Below, in pieces: positions 16,756 through 24,946 of a stretch of 64,000 bases of DNA. The notes beneath the pieces were generated by a model. It did not search any database and was not told where the DNA came from. It saw only the letters and a program-made list of their open reading frames with translations. How positions within the stretch are numbered: the stretch's first letter is position 1; every line of letters starts with the position of its first letter. A program made the translations under genes and the position numbers. The DNA is from Parachryseolinea silvisoli (GTDB taxonomy: Bacteria > Bacteroidota > Bacteroidia > Cytophagales > Cyclobacteriaceae): contig NZ_JAIOAO010000001.1 of the NCBI RefSeq assembly GCF_021190955.1, positions 806,001 to 870,000 on the forward strand, given 5' to 3'.

Positions 16756-17993
16756 GGATGGTCGGGGGAGATGGAAAAGATGATGGAAGAACAGTTGCCA
16801 CCAAAGCCAAACGAGTTGCTCATGACGTGGCGCACCGCGGCCGGGGCAAAGGTGCGCTGTGGCGTGATACCCGTTTCGGGCATGGCCTGCTCAAAGCGCA
16901 GGTTGGGAAATATACATTGCCCGGTTAGCGCCAGGACGGAGAAAACGGCTTCGATGCCGCCACTCGCACCCAACGTGTGGCCGGTAAAAGCCTTGGTCGA
17001 GCTTACGGCCGGCACATGCTCGCCGAACAAACGCTGAATGGCAGTGCTTTCCGAAAGATCGTTGTTGACCGTACCGGTACCGTGCAGGTTGATATAGTCA
17101 ATCGCTTCCACCGACAGCCCCGCCATGGAGAGCGCTTCCGTCATGGCGGCGTACGAGCCGCGTCCCTCGGGGGAAGATGCCGTTTGGTGATACGCGTCGT
17201 TGGTGTTGCCAAAACCCGCCACCGTAGCCAGCATAGGCCCCTGCAACTGCTGGCGTACACGCTCGCCGACGAGTACGACGTAGCCTGCGCCTTCCCCCAG
17301 GTTGAGGCCGTTGCGGTGCGCATCGAAGGGGCGACAGGGTGCCGTGTCTAATATCTTGAGACTGTTAAAACCGTTCAGGGTAAATTTAGTCAGCGCGTCT
17401 GCGCCACCCGCCACCACCACATCCAGCATGCCCTGCGCCAACAGTCGCGCTCCATACATGATGGCATTGACGGAGGACGAGCACGCCGTATTGATGGTCG
17501 AGATAAAATTGCTGATCTGCAGATCCTCCGCCATCAGCTCCGTGATGTCACCACAAGCGTGGTGCACAACGTCGCGCAAATGACCGGCAGCAGGATTTTC
17601 TAAAAAAGCAGGAAAGAAGTTCTCGGTCCGGTCCATGCCGCCGACAGTAGTAGCCGAGATCAGCCCACACCGCCAGGCGGCCAGATCGATTCCCGCGTGG
17701 TCTACCGCTTGCCGTGCCGCAGCCATCCCCAACAAGGCCGTACGAGAAACAGCGTGACCCGATAGCCATCGGGTGTGAGAGCGAGAGCGAAGATTGAGGC
17801 GCTCTGTGAGCGCTTCATTCGAAAGCGACACTTCGCCTACGGGCAATACATCCTGGTAGAGAGAGGGGAATAACGTCAGGGGGCCAATGCCGGAAATGCC
17901 TTGCTGCAGCGCGCGCAGCGTCTCGCCGGTGTCGTGCCCGATTGCCGAGATCACCCCTACGCCCGCCACGTACACCTGCTGGCCCTGTACCAT
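16752..17993 (-). CDS. Beta-ketoacyl-ACP synthase (KAS II type), pigment elongation
   Basis: 413 residues, full-length FabF-type enzyme with an intact triad: Cys171 in NTACSSS, His304 in HGTGTVNND and His339 in FTGHTLGASGG. It condenses malonyl-ACP with the growing aryl-polyenoyl-ACP. It is coupled downstream to the Cys-less KS by an ATGA overlap and preceded by the ACP gene with two bases between, so the three are almost certainly made together. It is the best candidate for the main iterative elongating KS (ApeO-like). Confidence 0.88.
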   Translation of the reverse strand: MVQGQQVYVAGVGVISAIGHDTGETLRALQQGISGIGPLTLFPSLYQDVLPVGEVSLSNEALTERLNLRSRSHTRWLSGHAVSRTALLGMAAARQAVDHAGIDLAAWRCGLISATTVGGMDRTENFFPAFLENPAAGHLRDVVHHACGDITELMAEDLQISNFISTINTACSSSVNAIMYGARLLAQGMLDVVVAGGADALTKFTLNGFNSLKILDTAPCRPFDAHRNGLNLGEGAGYVVLVGERVRQQLQGPMLATVAGFGNTNDAYHQTASSPEGRGSYAAMTEALSMAGLSVEAIDYINLHGTGTVNNDLSESTAIQRLFGEHVPAVSSTKAFTGHTLGASGGIEAVFSVLALTGQCIFPNLRFEQAMPETGITPQRTFAPAAVRHVMSNSFGFGGNCSSIIFSISPDHP

Positions 17994-17995
17994 GG

Positions 17996-18253
17996 CTACG
18001 CCGGTTTGTGGGCCGTAATAAATTCGGCGATGGTACGCACCGAGCGAAAGATTTTGGGACCGTCTTGCGGGTTGTCGATCTTTACTTTGTATTGCTGCTG
18101 CAGCAACACGATCAGCTCGAGTGCGTCAATAGAGTCCAACCCCAGGCCCTCGCCGAACAGCGGCTGATCGTCGCCAATCTCTGCCGGCGTCAGATGCTTC
18201 AGGTTCAACGCTTCAATGATCTGTCTCTTCAGATCGGCCATCAATTGTTCCAT
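17996..18253 (-). CDS. Acyl carrier protein 1 of the pigment cluster
   Basis: 85 residues from the ATG at 18253 (MEQLMADLKR); a second ATG at 18241 forms a TGATG overlap with the upstream stop and would give 81 residues. The phosphopantetheine serine is Ser41 in GLGLDSIDALEL, the typical ACP motif of this pathway. Helix 2 then reads ELIVLLQQQYKVKI. It would carry the aryl-polyene intermediates for the ketosynthases beside it. The longer open frame to 18382 is an artefact of the overlap with the truncated KS gene. Confidence 0.88.
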   Translation of the reverse strand: MEQLMADLKRQIIEALNLKHLTPAEIGDDQPLFGEGLGLDSIDALELIVLLQQQYKVKIDNPQDGPKIFRSVRTIAEFITAHKPA

Positions 18254-18858
18254 AGTCCTGTATAAAGGGTGTTTAATTGCTCTGCTGTATGCGCCCGGGC
18301 AAGACCCCGATGCGAATTTTCCGCCAAATATAAGAAAACATCGTGGTGCTCGCCCATGACATCTACCCAACCGGCCACACACCCCTGTGCGCCGGGTTGC
18401 GCCAGCACCAGGTCGACATAGCTTGCCACCTGCGCGGCGTCAAACGCAGGCGTCACAAAGAAGGCATTCTCGCCTTTCAGTCCATGCCGGATGCACAGCT
18501 CGCCCGCCACAATGTTAGGCAGCGTGTATACAAACAACGCCGGACTGGGCACCGTACGGCTGGCCGCCAGGTACTGCGTATCGGTGTCAAGGCTCGCATG
18601 CGCGTTGGACAACACCAGCGACACAGCTTCGGGCGGATATGCGGCCAGTGGCCTGTCCGCCAGCAACACTTCTGCCGCCAGGAATCCAAGCTTTGACAAG
18701 GGATCCATTTTGTAAAACTTCGGGTAGTCGCTTTTTAAGGCCGCATAGGCTTGCAGTAAAAACTCCGGCAACACCAGCGACGCATCCTGGTACTGTATAG
18801 TACCGTTGCGTGTCAGGGTCTTCCCTCGTATGCTGGCCGTGGCGGTGATGAAAGCCAT
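18241..18858 (-). CDS. Half-length ketosynthase-like protein (Ketoacyl-synt_2 type)
   Basis: 205 residues, about half the length of a ketosynthase. It resembles the N-terminal half of the thiolase fold as seen in small KS-like proteins of aryl-polyene clusters: MDPLSKLGFLAAEVLL, then LVLSNAHASLDTD, then LPNIVAGELCIRHGLKGENAFFV. The region where the nucleophile Cys should lie (VTPAFDAAQVAS) has none, so it is not an active condensing enzyme. It may be a partner or scaffold of a full-length KS, as ApeC is for ApeO. The gene sits directly upstream of the ACP with TGATG coupling. Confidence 0.72.
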   Translation of the reverse strand: MAFITATASIRGKTLTRNGTIQYQDASLVLPEFLLQAYAALKSDYPKFYKMDPLSKLGFLAAEVLLADRPLAAYPPEAVSLVLSNAHASLDTDTQYLAASRTVPSPALFVYTLPNIVAGELCIRHGLKGENAFFVTPAFDAAQVASYVDLVLAQPGAQGCVAGWVDVMGEHHDVFLYLAENSHRGLARAHTAEQLNTLYTGLWNN

Positions 18859-18862
18859 TGGG

Positions 18863-20113
18863 TTAGTTAAGCGACATAAGCTTTTGTTGCAGATCGATCA
18901 GCTTCACGAGCCGCTCCAGCGAACCGCGGTGGTCGCGTACAAAGGGGTTCTCTTCATCCCATACGTATCCGGCCAGTACGGAACAGATCTGCCGTTTGAT
19001 CATAGGATCCGGGTTCTTCGAAAAGAAGATCTTTTCGAGCGTGCCGTCGTACCACGCCATGACGTATGTGCGGAAGGTATCGACGCCTTGCTGCAATACA
19101 CTCGTATACTCCTTCTCCCAGTCTACCGCCTCACCTTTCAGCTTGCGAATGGCGAGTGTTGCCGCACGATGGCTGGACACTGTCGCGAACATGACGCCCG
19201 ACGAAAAGATAGGGTCGAGGAACTCCGTGACATTGCCGGTCAGTACATACCCCTTGCCAAAGAACGACGTGGTCGTGCCCGACCAGGCCTCGAGCTTACG
19301 CGGCTCAAACACCCAGGGAGAATCGCCAAAGCGTTTCTGCAAATAGGGATGTGCCTGGATCAACGTTTTATATTGGGCACCCAGATCACCCGGAATGGAA
19401 TCAAAGAAATCAAAACTGCCGACAAAGCCCATCGATGTAACCGTGGGCGATACGGGTATGATCCACACCCATACACCCGGCGCATACATTACCACGACGA
19501 TGCGGTTGGGCTCGTCGAACTCGTGGCGGTGTATATCTTGTACGTGCGCGAAAACCGCTTTGCGCGGATCGAGCGATGAGGGTTTGTCGAGGTTAAACAA
19601 CCGCGGAATGACGCGGCCGTAACCGCTGGCGTCAATCACAAAGCGGGCGTCGAGCTGTTCGGTGGAACCGTCGGTATGGGTCACCGTCGTCACGCTGCTT
19701 TCGTCGTCACGGAAGGTAATGCCCGTGACGGTAGTCTCAAACGAAACGGGTACACCGCGGCGTTGTACTTCCTGAATAAGAGTTTGGTCAAAGTCTGCGC
19801 GCGGTACCTGCCAGGTCCAGGTCCAGCCTTGCGTAAATTGTTCGGTAAAGTTAAAGTCGAAGATGTCTTCACCACGCATAAACTTGGCGCCAAACTTCTC
19901 CTGGAAGTTTTTTGCCTTGACGGCTTCCAGTAATCCGGCATCTTCCAATACTTCCATGCAGCGCGGCAGCAGGCTTTCGCCGATCACAAACCGTGGAAAC
20001 TTCTCTCGTTCCACTACGCGCACCGAAAGGCCCGCCTTCTGCACCATGGCCGCAGCGATACTCCCCGCCGGGCCGGCGCCAATGACCAATACATCAATTT
20101 GCTCTGTATTCAT
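18863..20113 (-). CDS. Flavin-dependent halogenase-like oxidoreductase
   Basis: About 416 residues from the ATG at 20113 (the open frame begins three codons earlier with a TTG). The FAD-binding motif VLVIGAGPAGSIAAAM is at the N-terminus, followed by GESLLPRCMEVLE. The segment FQEKFGAKF holds a Lys (about residue 73 from this start) at the place of the conserved halogenase Lys in the KxGAxF context, and VWVWIIP fits the WxWxIP halogenase motif. These two marks distinguish halogenases from plain monooxygenases. A free phenol ring on the aryl polyene would be the substrate; chlorinated flexirubins are known. Hydroxylation instead of halogenation cannot be excluded. Confidence 0.75.
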   Translation of the reverse strand: MNTEQIDVLVIGAGPAGSIAAAMVQKAGLSVRVVEREKFPRFVIGESLLPRCMEVLEDAGLLEAVKAKNFQEKFGAKFMRGEDIFDFNFTEQFTQGWTWTWQVPRADFDQTLIQEVQRRGVPVSFETTVTGITFRDDESSVTTVTHTDGSTEQLDARFVIDASGYGRVIPRLFNLDKPSSLDPRKAVFAHVQDIHRHEFDEPNRIVVVMYAPGVWVWIIPVSPTVTSMGFVGSFDFFDSIPGDLGAQYKTLIQAHPYLQKRFGDSPWVFEPRKLEAWSGTTTSFFGKGYVLTGNVTEFLDPIFSSGVMFATVSSHRAATLAIRKLKGEAVDWEKEYTSVLQQGVDTFRTYVMAWYDGTLEKIFFSKNPDPMIKRQICSVLAGYVWDEENPFVRDHRGSLERLVKLIDLQQKLMSLN

Positions 20114-20131
20114 GACGATCAAAAATACTTT

Positions 20132-21196
20132 TTATACAGCCTCGCAGGTGAGCAGCGTATGGCTTACGCCGATCAGGTTCTCATGGGTCGTAACACGAAA
20201 GCCGGCATCTTCTATGCAGCGGGTAAATATACCGGAGTGATACATCTGGCTGTTGCCGTTGGCAATGGCCGTAAAATAAAGCGACGTTTGTTGCAGCGAG
20301 AACGCCGACGCCTGAAAGCGCTGGTTGTTCCAGAACGGCTCGAGGATAAACACCTTGCCCGTCGGCGACAATGCCTGTCGGCAGCGCCGTAGGATGGACC
20401 GGATCTGGTCTTCCGAAAAACAGTCGAGGAACTGGCTCATCCAGATCACATCGAACTGCCCTGCTATCTGCTGTTGTTCATCGAGGATATTCGCCTCCTG
20501 AAACCGTACACGGTCGGCAAAACCTTTGGCCGCGATGTTTGTACGCGCCATCTCTACCTGCCCGGGCAGGTCCATGATCGTGACCGTGACGTTGGGATCG
20601 TATTCAAAACACGCCGTGGCCCACTTGCCCGTATTACCGCCGATGTCGAGCAGCGTTTTGGGCTGATGCTGGAATACCGTGGCCTGTACTTCGGGAAATG
20701 CAAAATCCGAGTAAAAGTGGTCGAAGGCAAACCAGCTCTTCTTCGCCTTGGGCGGCAGCTTGGAAAGGCCTTCATAGATCGTTGACCAATTCCCTAATAC
20801 CTGTAACCCCGCGGGCCGCTCCTCGCGAATGCTTTCTTCCAGAAAAAACATGGCATTGTAACACACGTCATGGGTAAAATCCATATTCACGCGTGTCAAC
20901 GTATCGTGCAGAATGAATGACGTTGTTTTGGTCGTGCGATAGCGGCCGTCGCGAAACGTTACCAATCCGATGCCCAGTCCAGCTTCCAGCAGCACGCGCA
21001 CGCCATATACAGGCAGTTGTACGCGGGCCACCACCTCGTCCTGCGTCATGCCGTCGGCGCTATCTTCAATGGCCTGAAGTATTCCGGTGTCACGCAGCAC
21101 GCGCGTGGCCTGAAATACAACGGGCGCAAAAGCGATCCACTGGGCCTTCTCGATGGCTTGCAACGCCGTGAGCTTGTCGGTCTCAAAAAAATTCAT
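20132..21196 (-). CDS. SAM-dependent methyltransferase (COMT-like)
   Basis: 354 residues with the layout of plant-type O-methyltransferases: an N-terminal helical dimerisation and winged-helix part (about 20-110) and a C-terminal Rossmann domain with motif I TLLDIGGNTGKWA at about 181-193 and an acidic ribose-binding end TVTIMDLPGQ. Likely methylates the aromatic head (ring or hydroxyl) of the polyene; aryl-polyene and flexirubin heads often carry a methyl group next to the hydroxyl. Stop codon overlap ATGA links it to the downstream ketosynthase. Confidence 0.8.
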   Translation of the reverse strand: MNFFETDKLTALQAIEKAQWIAFAPVVFQATRVLRDTGILQAIEDSADGMTQDEVVARVQLPVYGVRVLLEAGLGIGLVTFRDGRYRTTKTTSFILHDTLTRVNMDFTHDVCYNAMFFLEESIREERPAGLQVLGNWSTIYEGLSKLPPKAKKSWFAFDHFYSDFAFPEVQATVFQHQPKTLLDIGGNTGKWATACFEYDPNVTVTIMDLPGQVEMARTNIAAKGFADRVRFQEANILDEQQQIAGQFDVIWMSQFLDCFSEDQIRSILRRCRQALSPTGKVFILEPFWNNQRFQASAFSLQQTSLYFTAIANGNSQMYHSGIFTRCIEDAGFRVTTHENLIGVSHTLLTCEAV

Positions 21197-22302
21197 GATG
21201 GGTTGGTTTCTTTTTCTAATACCAGGGCCGCATTGCAGCCACCGAAGCCGGAGGCTGTCTTGAGAATGCGCTTACCTGAAAGGTTCTGCAGCCTCGCGCT
21301 GAGGTTGAGGGGCCGCGATACACCCAGCGTTTCAAAGCCGCGCGTGGGTAGCATCTCGCCGTGGTGCAGGCTTTGCGCCGCCACGATTGTTTCCAGCACA
21401 CCCGCCGCCCCGAGGGTGTGGCCGTAATATCCTTTGAGACTGTTGACCGGCACAGCCGCAAGGCCCGCCAGGTCAAAGGCCTTCGCTTCCATTTCGTCGT
21501 TGTAGACCGTGGCCGTACCGTGCGCATAGACGGCGTCGATGTCGCCGGGCGTCAGGGTAGACGCTTGCAGCGCCTGCCCGATGGCTTGTGCCAACTCCTG
21601 CCCCGTACGCGACGGTCCCGAGATGTGGTTGGCGTCGTTGCTGACGCCGGCGCCGCGCAGTCGTATCCGTTTCCCTTTCGCCAGGCCCGGGTCTGTTGTC
21701 AATACCATGACCGCGGCGGCTTCGCCCAGGTTAATGCCGGTGCGGTGCGCGTCAAACGGCCGGCAGGGCGCTGCACTCAGGGCATGCAGGCTACGAAAGC
21801 CTGACACCACAAAACGGCTCAGCACATCCGCACCCAAAACAACGGCATGGTCGTACGTGCCGGCTTCTAAATACCGCTTCGCTACAATCAGTGCCAGTAC
21901 ACCCGAGATACACGCATTCGATACCACCAGCGAGTGGTGCAGGCCGGCAGCATGCGCCAGGTACGTGGCCGTTTCATGCAACGACAGCCGCGGCAGATCC
22001 TGCCCCAGCTGGTCGATGTTGCCTTTGGTAGTCGAAAGTATAAATACTGTTTTTTCCGATGGCAGTGTTTTATCCGCCAGTGCCTGCCGTAAGGCCAGCA
22101 AGCTCATGCGCTCGAAGCGACTTTGGCCGGGGGCAGCCGGCAGCGAGTTGACAGCCGCAGCATACACCGCTTCGTCCCACCACACACCCGCTTCCTGTAA
22201 GCGCACACCAGATACGCCCTGGCGCAGGTGGCTATAGTTCTCCGCCGTGGTGACCCCCAGCGGCGATACGATGTTATCGGCGATCGACCACACGGCGCGC
22301 AT
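21193..22302 (-). CDS. Beta-ketoacyl-ACP synthase 2 of the pigment cluster
   Basis: 369 residues from the ATG at 22302; an in-frame GTG at 22317 would overlap the thioesterase stop. The triad is present: Cys131 in VSNACISG, His in AHGTATVYND and His in GYYGHTLGAAG. It is shorter than FabF (about 410), with less sequence before the nucleophile. Similar KS enzymes in aryl-polyene clusters (ApeR-like) are thought to make the first condensation or a side chain. It lies between thioesterase and methyltransferase genes with tight coupling. Confidence 0.83.
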   Translation of the reverse strand: MRAVWSIADNIVSPLGVTTAENYSHLRQGVSGVRLQEAGVWWDEAVYAAAVNSLPAAPGQSRFERMSLLALRQALADKTLPSEKTVFILSTTKGNIDQLGQDLPRLSLHETATYLAHAAGLHHSLVVSNACISGVLALIVAKRYLEAGTYDHAVVLGADVLSRFVVSGFRSLHALSAAPCRPFDAHRTGINLGEAAAVMVLTTDPGLAKGKRIRLRGAGVSNDANHISGPSRTGQELAQAIGQALQASTLTPGDIDAVYAHGTATVYNDEMEAKAFDLAGLAAVPVNSLKGYYGHTLGAAGVLETIVAAQSLHHGEMLPTRGFETLGVSRPLNLSARLQNLSGKRILKTASGFGGCNAALVLEKETNPS

Positions 22303-22304
22303 AC

Positions 22305-22715
22305 CTATACATTCCACCGGTTACGCCACGACTCGAAGAACGATGGCATGACGTACTGCAAAGCGAACGTCTTTACATCCACAAATACTTGTACCGTCGA
22401 GCCAACCGCCACCACGTCGCGGCTAATCGTCTCAAACATTTTATAGGAGAAATGAAGCTTGGCCGCAGCGCCCGGTACATAGGTGGTCTCTACGATCACC
22501 GTGTTGCCATAGCGCAGCGGCTTTTTATAGTCACACTGTACGGACACTACCGGCACGGCCAGGCCCTGATGGAAGAAGTCGAGGTACGATATACCATACT
22601 TCTTACCAAACGCCTCGCGGCCATCTTCAAAATAGCGCAGGTAGTGGCCATGCCAGACAATGCCCAGCGGATCGGCCTCGTTAAACCGTACGGTGACTTC
22701 GGTTTCGTGGGTCAT
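22305..22715 (-). CDS. 4HBT-type acyl thioesterase (hotdog)
   Basis: 136 residues of the 4-hydroxybenzoyl-CoA thioesterase/YbgC family. The family motif is RFNEADPLGIVWHGHYLRYFEDGREAFG, in which Asp15 is the catalytic acid and the HGHY segment binds the thioester. It would release or proofread acyl-ACP or acyl-CoA intermediates. In this cluster it may free the finished aryl-polyene acid before transfer to its lipid anchor. Two bases separate it from the ketosynthase start. Confidence 0.88.
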   Translation of the reverse strand: MTHETEVTVRFNEADPLGIVWHGHYLRYFEDGREAFGKKYGISYLDFFHQGLAVPVVSVQCDYKKPLRYGNTVIVETTYVPGAAAKLHFSYKMFETISRDVVAVGSTVQVFVDVKTFALQYVMPSFFESWRNRWNV

Positions 22716-22724
22716 TTTTTTATA

Positions 22725-23369
22725 TCAGGCGCGGAAATATTTTTTACGCCACATCTCGAATTCCTTCTTCTTGATTTTCTCCATCACAGCGTAAATGGCG
22801 CCGGCCCAATAGTTGCGCATACCAAAGCCTTTCGGCGCGGCCGTCATGCGTTCGGTAAACAAGATCTGCCGGCTTTTCATGTCAATAAAGGTCACCCACA
22901 TGGATGCCTCACCGTTCAGCTTGCTGAAGCTTTCGATGTTAAACATCAGGCCGATGCCGGTGTTCTTTTTATAGTTGTACTTCGAGACGATACTACCCAC
23001 CTGCTCGCGCGAAAGGTGAAGGTAATCTTTCTCGGCGTTGGAGTACATCGCCAGCACATCCAGCTCCTGATTATGATCTTTTGTTACATCGGATGCGGTC
23101 TCTATGGCGTCGCGGCCTATCATACCAGGAAGATCATATTTATCCTTCTCCGTAATGACCAGGTCGTTCCAGGCTTCCAGCAGGTGGCGTATGTCGGACT
23201 CCGACCCGAGCTTCTCGCGATCGCCGATAAATTTCGCTTGTGAAAAATCAAAGCCCAGCCAGGTAATCTTTACCTCGGGACGAAAAACATCGCTGCGGTC
23301 CTGGGCGCACAGGGTGCCCGTTGCCAGCAGAAATACAAACAGGAATGAAAGGGGGTTGCGTTGTTTCAT
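22725..23369 (-). CDS. Secreted protein of unknown function in the pigment cluster
   Basis: 214 residues with a signal peptide (FLFVFLLATGTLCAQ). No motif recognised. The mature domain is mixed: RPEVKITWLGFDFSQAKFIGDREKLGSES, a central alpha/beta part and a strongly basic C-terminus (KIKKKEFEMWRKKYFRA). Overlap with the dehydratase stop (ATGA) shows it is part of the operon, so it probably acts in the periplasm on transport or anchoring of the pigment. Function is not known from sequence. Confidence 0.65.
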   Translation of the reverse strand: MKQRNPLSFLFVFLLATGTLCAQDRSDVFRPEVKITWLGFDFSQAKFIGDREKLGSESDIRHLLEAWNDLVITEKDKYDLPGMIGRDAIETASDVTKDHNQELDVLAMYSNAEKDYLHLSREQVGSIVSKYNYKKNTGIGLMFNIESFSKLNGEASMWVTFIDMKSRQILFTERMTAAPKGFGMRNYWAGAIYAVMEKIKKKEFEMWRKKYFRA

Positions 23370-23797
23370 AATCGTGTTTCTAGTTTAGCCAGTATTTTCA
23401 TTTCGCAGGAGCATAACACCCGGTCTCCTTGCGTGATCTCGCCGCGGGCCACGGTAAAGTCCATTACTTTATGCAGTATACGAACGGATGTAGTGACCTG
23501 AGAGTTTTGCAGCGGCAGCGCCGTTATCTGCAAATCTTTGACCGCTGCAATATAACCCACCGGCACAGGAATGTTGTTTTGTGCGCAGTAATAGCCGATT
23601 TGCGCGGCCGCTGTTTGGGCAATATTCTCCACCAGCCCCGGCGCCTCCAGTCGTCCCCCCCACACAAAGATGTTGTCGGGCTCGACCTGCAAGCGTGTTA
23701 CAACCCGGTCGGCATCAGCCTCCACCAGGTCGTGGATCATCACGATCGGCGCGCGCTGCGGTATATACCGGGTTATATCTTCTTTGGTGGCCAGCAT
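23366..23797 (-). CDS. Hotdog 3-hydroxyacyl-ACP dehydratase, Glu-bearing subunit
   Basis: 143 residues from the ATG at 23797. The frame is open to 24172, but that part is antisense-like nonsense inside the acyltransferase gene, and a one-base gap after the upstream stop (TGACATG) supports 23797. The hotdog helix reads LEAPGLVENIAQTAAAQIGYYC, with Glu57 at the place of the FabZ/FabA catalytic Glu. The HFPG histidine is absent: the preceding segment is FVWGGRLEAPG. With the His-bearing partner at 13314-13682 it would give one complete active site, as for ApeP with ApeI. Confidence 0.8.
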   Translation of the reverse strand: MLATKEDITRYIPQRAPIVMIHDLVEADADRVVTRLQVEPDNIFVWGGRLEAPGLVENIAQTAAAQIGYYCAQNNIPVPVGYIAAVKDLQITALPLQNSQVTTSVRILHKVMDFTVARGEITQGDRVLCSCEMKILAKLETRL

Positions 23798-23798
23798 G

Positions 23799-24680
23799 TC
23801 ATTTATACCAAAAGTTATAATAATTAAACCACTGTTCAGGGTACTGCCGCAGCTTTTGTTCCACGTCGCCGACAAAAGCACGCATGAGCCGCTCGGTAAA
23901 TTCTTCCTTCGGCTCCCCACCGCGTTGGTACAGCGGACTGCCAAAGAAATGATAATGCCGTGCGCTTTCTTTAAAAGCAAACACGAGCGACACGGGCACG
24001 CGAAAGCCCGCTGCCAGCTGAAACGGGCCCAGTGGAAACAAGGCCTCCCCCTCCAGGAAAGGCAATCCCAGGGTTTTGTTCCCTTCCAGAAAACGGTCGG
24101 CATGTAGGCACACCAGCTCGTTCTTTTGCAAGGCCTCGCCGATGGCGTACACATGCGACATGTCTTCGCCAATAATGATTACGCGAAAATTGTGCCCACC
24201 CGTAACAGACTCCAAATATTGTTTGATCTGCTGGTGCTCGCCATCGTACATCACCACGTTGACACGTGTTTGCAGGCGCCGCAGCAAATGACCGGCAGCT
24301 TCCCAGTTGCCGACGTGGGCGCTCAGCAAAATCCCACCCCTGCCCTGGGCCACGATGGCCCGCAGATTGTCTTCGCCGTCGAAATCGTAGGTAAAGGTAT
24401 CGCGGTCTATACCGGCCATAACCATGACCTTATCCAACAAGGTCTGGCCAAACACATAGTAATTGCGATAAATGCGAAAAAAGGATGACACGCGCCCGAT
24501 CCCCAGGCGACGGAAATAGCGGTATATATGCCCTGAAGAGGTCCAGGAAAACAAGAAGTAATAACCCGCCACAAACCGCAGAATGAAATATGCAGGATAG
24601 ATGCCCAGGTGGCGGCAAACAAAAACGAAGATTCTGTACCCCAGCGTAGTGCCGCGGGACTTACCCTGCCATTGCGGCAT
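23799..24680 (-). CDS. LpxL/HtrB-like lysophospholipid acyltransferase
   Basis: 293 residues. The catalytic HX4E motif is His122-VGNW-Glu127 in LLSAHVGNWEAAG, typical of the LpxL/LpxM late acyltransferase family. There is a membrane-associated N-terminus (IYPAYFILRFVAGYYFLF). In the pigment context it probably attaches the polyenoyl chain from ACP to a lipid or sugar acceptor in the inner membrane, rather than acylating lipid A. Four bases separate it from the second ACP gene. Confidence 0.85.
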   Translation of the reverse strand: MPQWQGKSRGTTLGYRIFVFVCRHLGIYPAYFILRFVAGYYFLFSWTSSGHIYRYFRRLGIGRVSSFFRIYRNYYVFGQTLLDKVMVMAGIDRDTFTYDFDGEDNLRAIVAQGRGGILLSAHVGNWEAAGHLLRRLQTRVNVVMYDGEHQQIKQYLESVTGGHNFRVIIIGEDMSHVYAIGEALQKNELVCLHADRFLEGNKTLGLPFLEGEALFPLGPFQLAAGFRVPVSLVFAFKESARHYHFFGSPLYQRGGEPKEEFTERLMRAFVGDVEQKLRQYPEQWFNYYNFWYK

Positions 24681-24683
24681 AGA

Positions 24684-24941
24684 TTACGATGTTACCTTCT
24701 GCGCTACGCGGTTGGTCACGTAGTCGTAAAAGTTCTGGAAGGTAACAATCGATACAAAGTCCTCTGGTTTTACTTTAAAGCCAAAGTTACTTTCTATCAC
24801 CACTACCAGGTCGATGTAATCAAGGCTGTCCAGCTCCAGGGTCTCGCGCAGGTTTGCTTCCGGCGAGATCTTTACAGGGTCTACCTCAAATTCCTCTACC
24901 AGAAAACCGTTAATCTTCTCAATAATAGCTGCCGTGTTCAT
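24684..24941 (-). CDS. Acyl carrier protein 2 of the pigment cluster
   Basis: 85 residues from the ATG at 24941; the five-codon extension to a GTG at 24956 would overlap the ketosynthase end. The phosphopantetheine site is Ser39 in TLELDSLDYIDLV. The protein is acidic, four-helical by pattern, and ends with a basic tail (YVTNRVAQKVTS). It differs in sequence from ACP 1, which suggests a different partner set: this one is flanked by the FabB-like KS and the acyltransferase, perhaps loading the starter or delivering the product. Confidence 0.87.
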   Translation of the reverse strand: MNTAAIIEKINGFLVEEFEVDPVKISPEANLRETLELDSLDYIDLVVVIESNFGFKVKPEDFVSIVTFQNFYDYVTNRVAQKVTS

Positions 24942-24946
24942 TGCGG

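Noticed and set aside
23798-24172. Longer start of the second dehydratase inside the acyltransferase gene
   Set aside because: The extra 125 residues are out-of-frame reading of the acyltransferase; the hotdog domain begins at the ATG at 23797.
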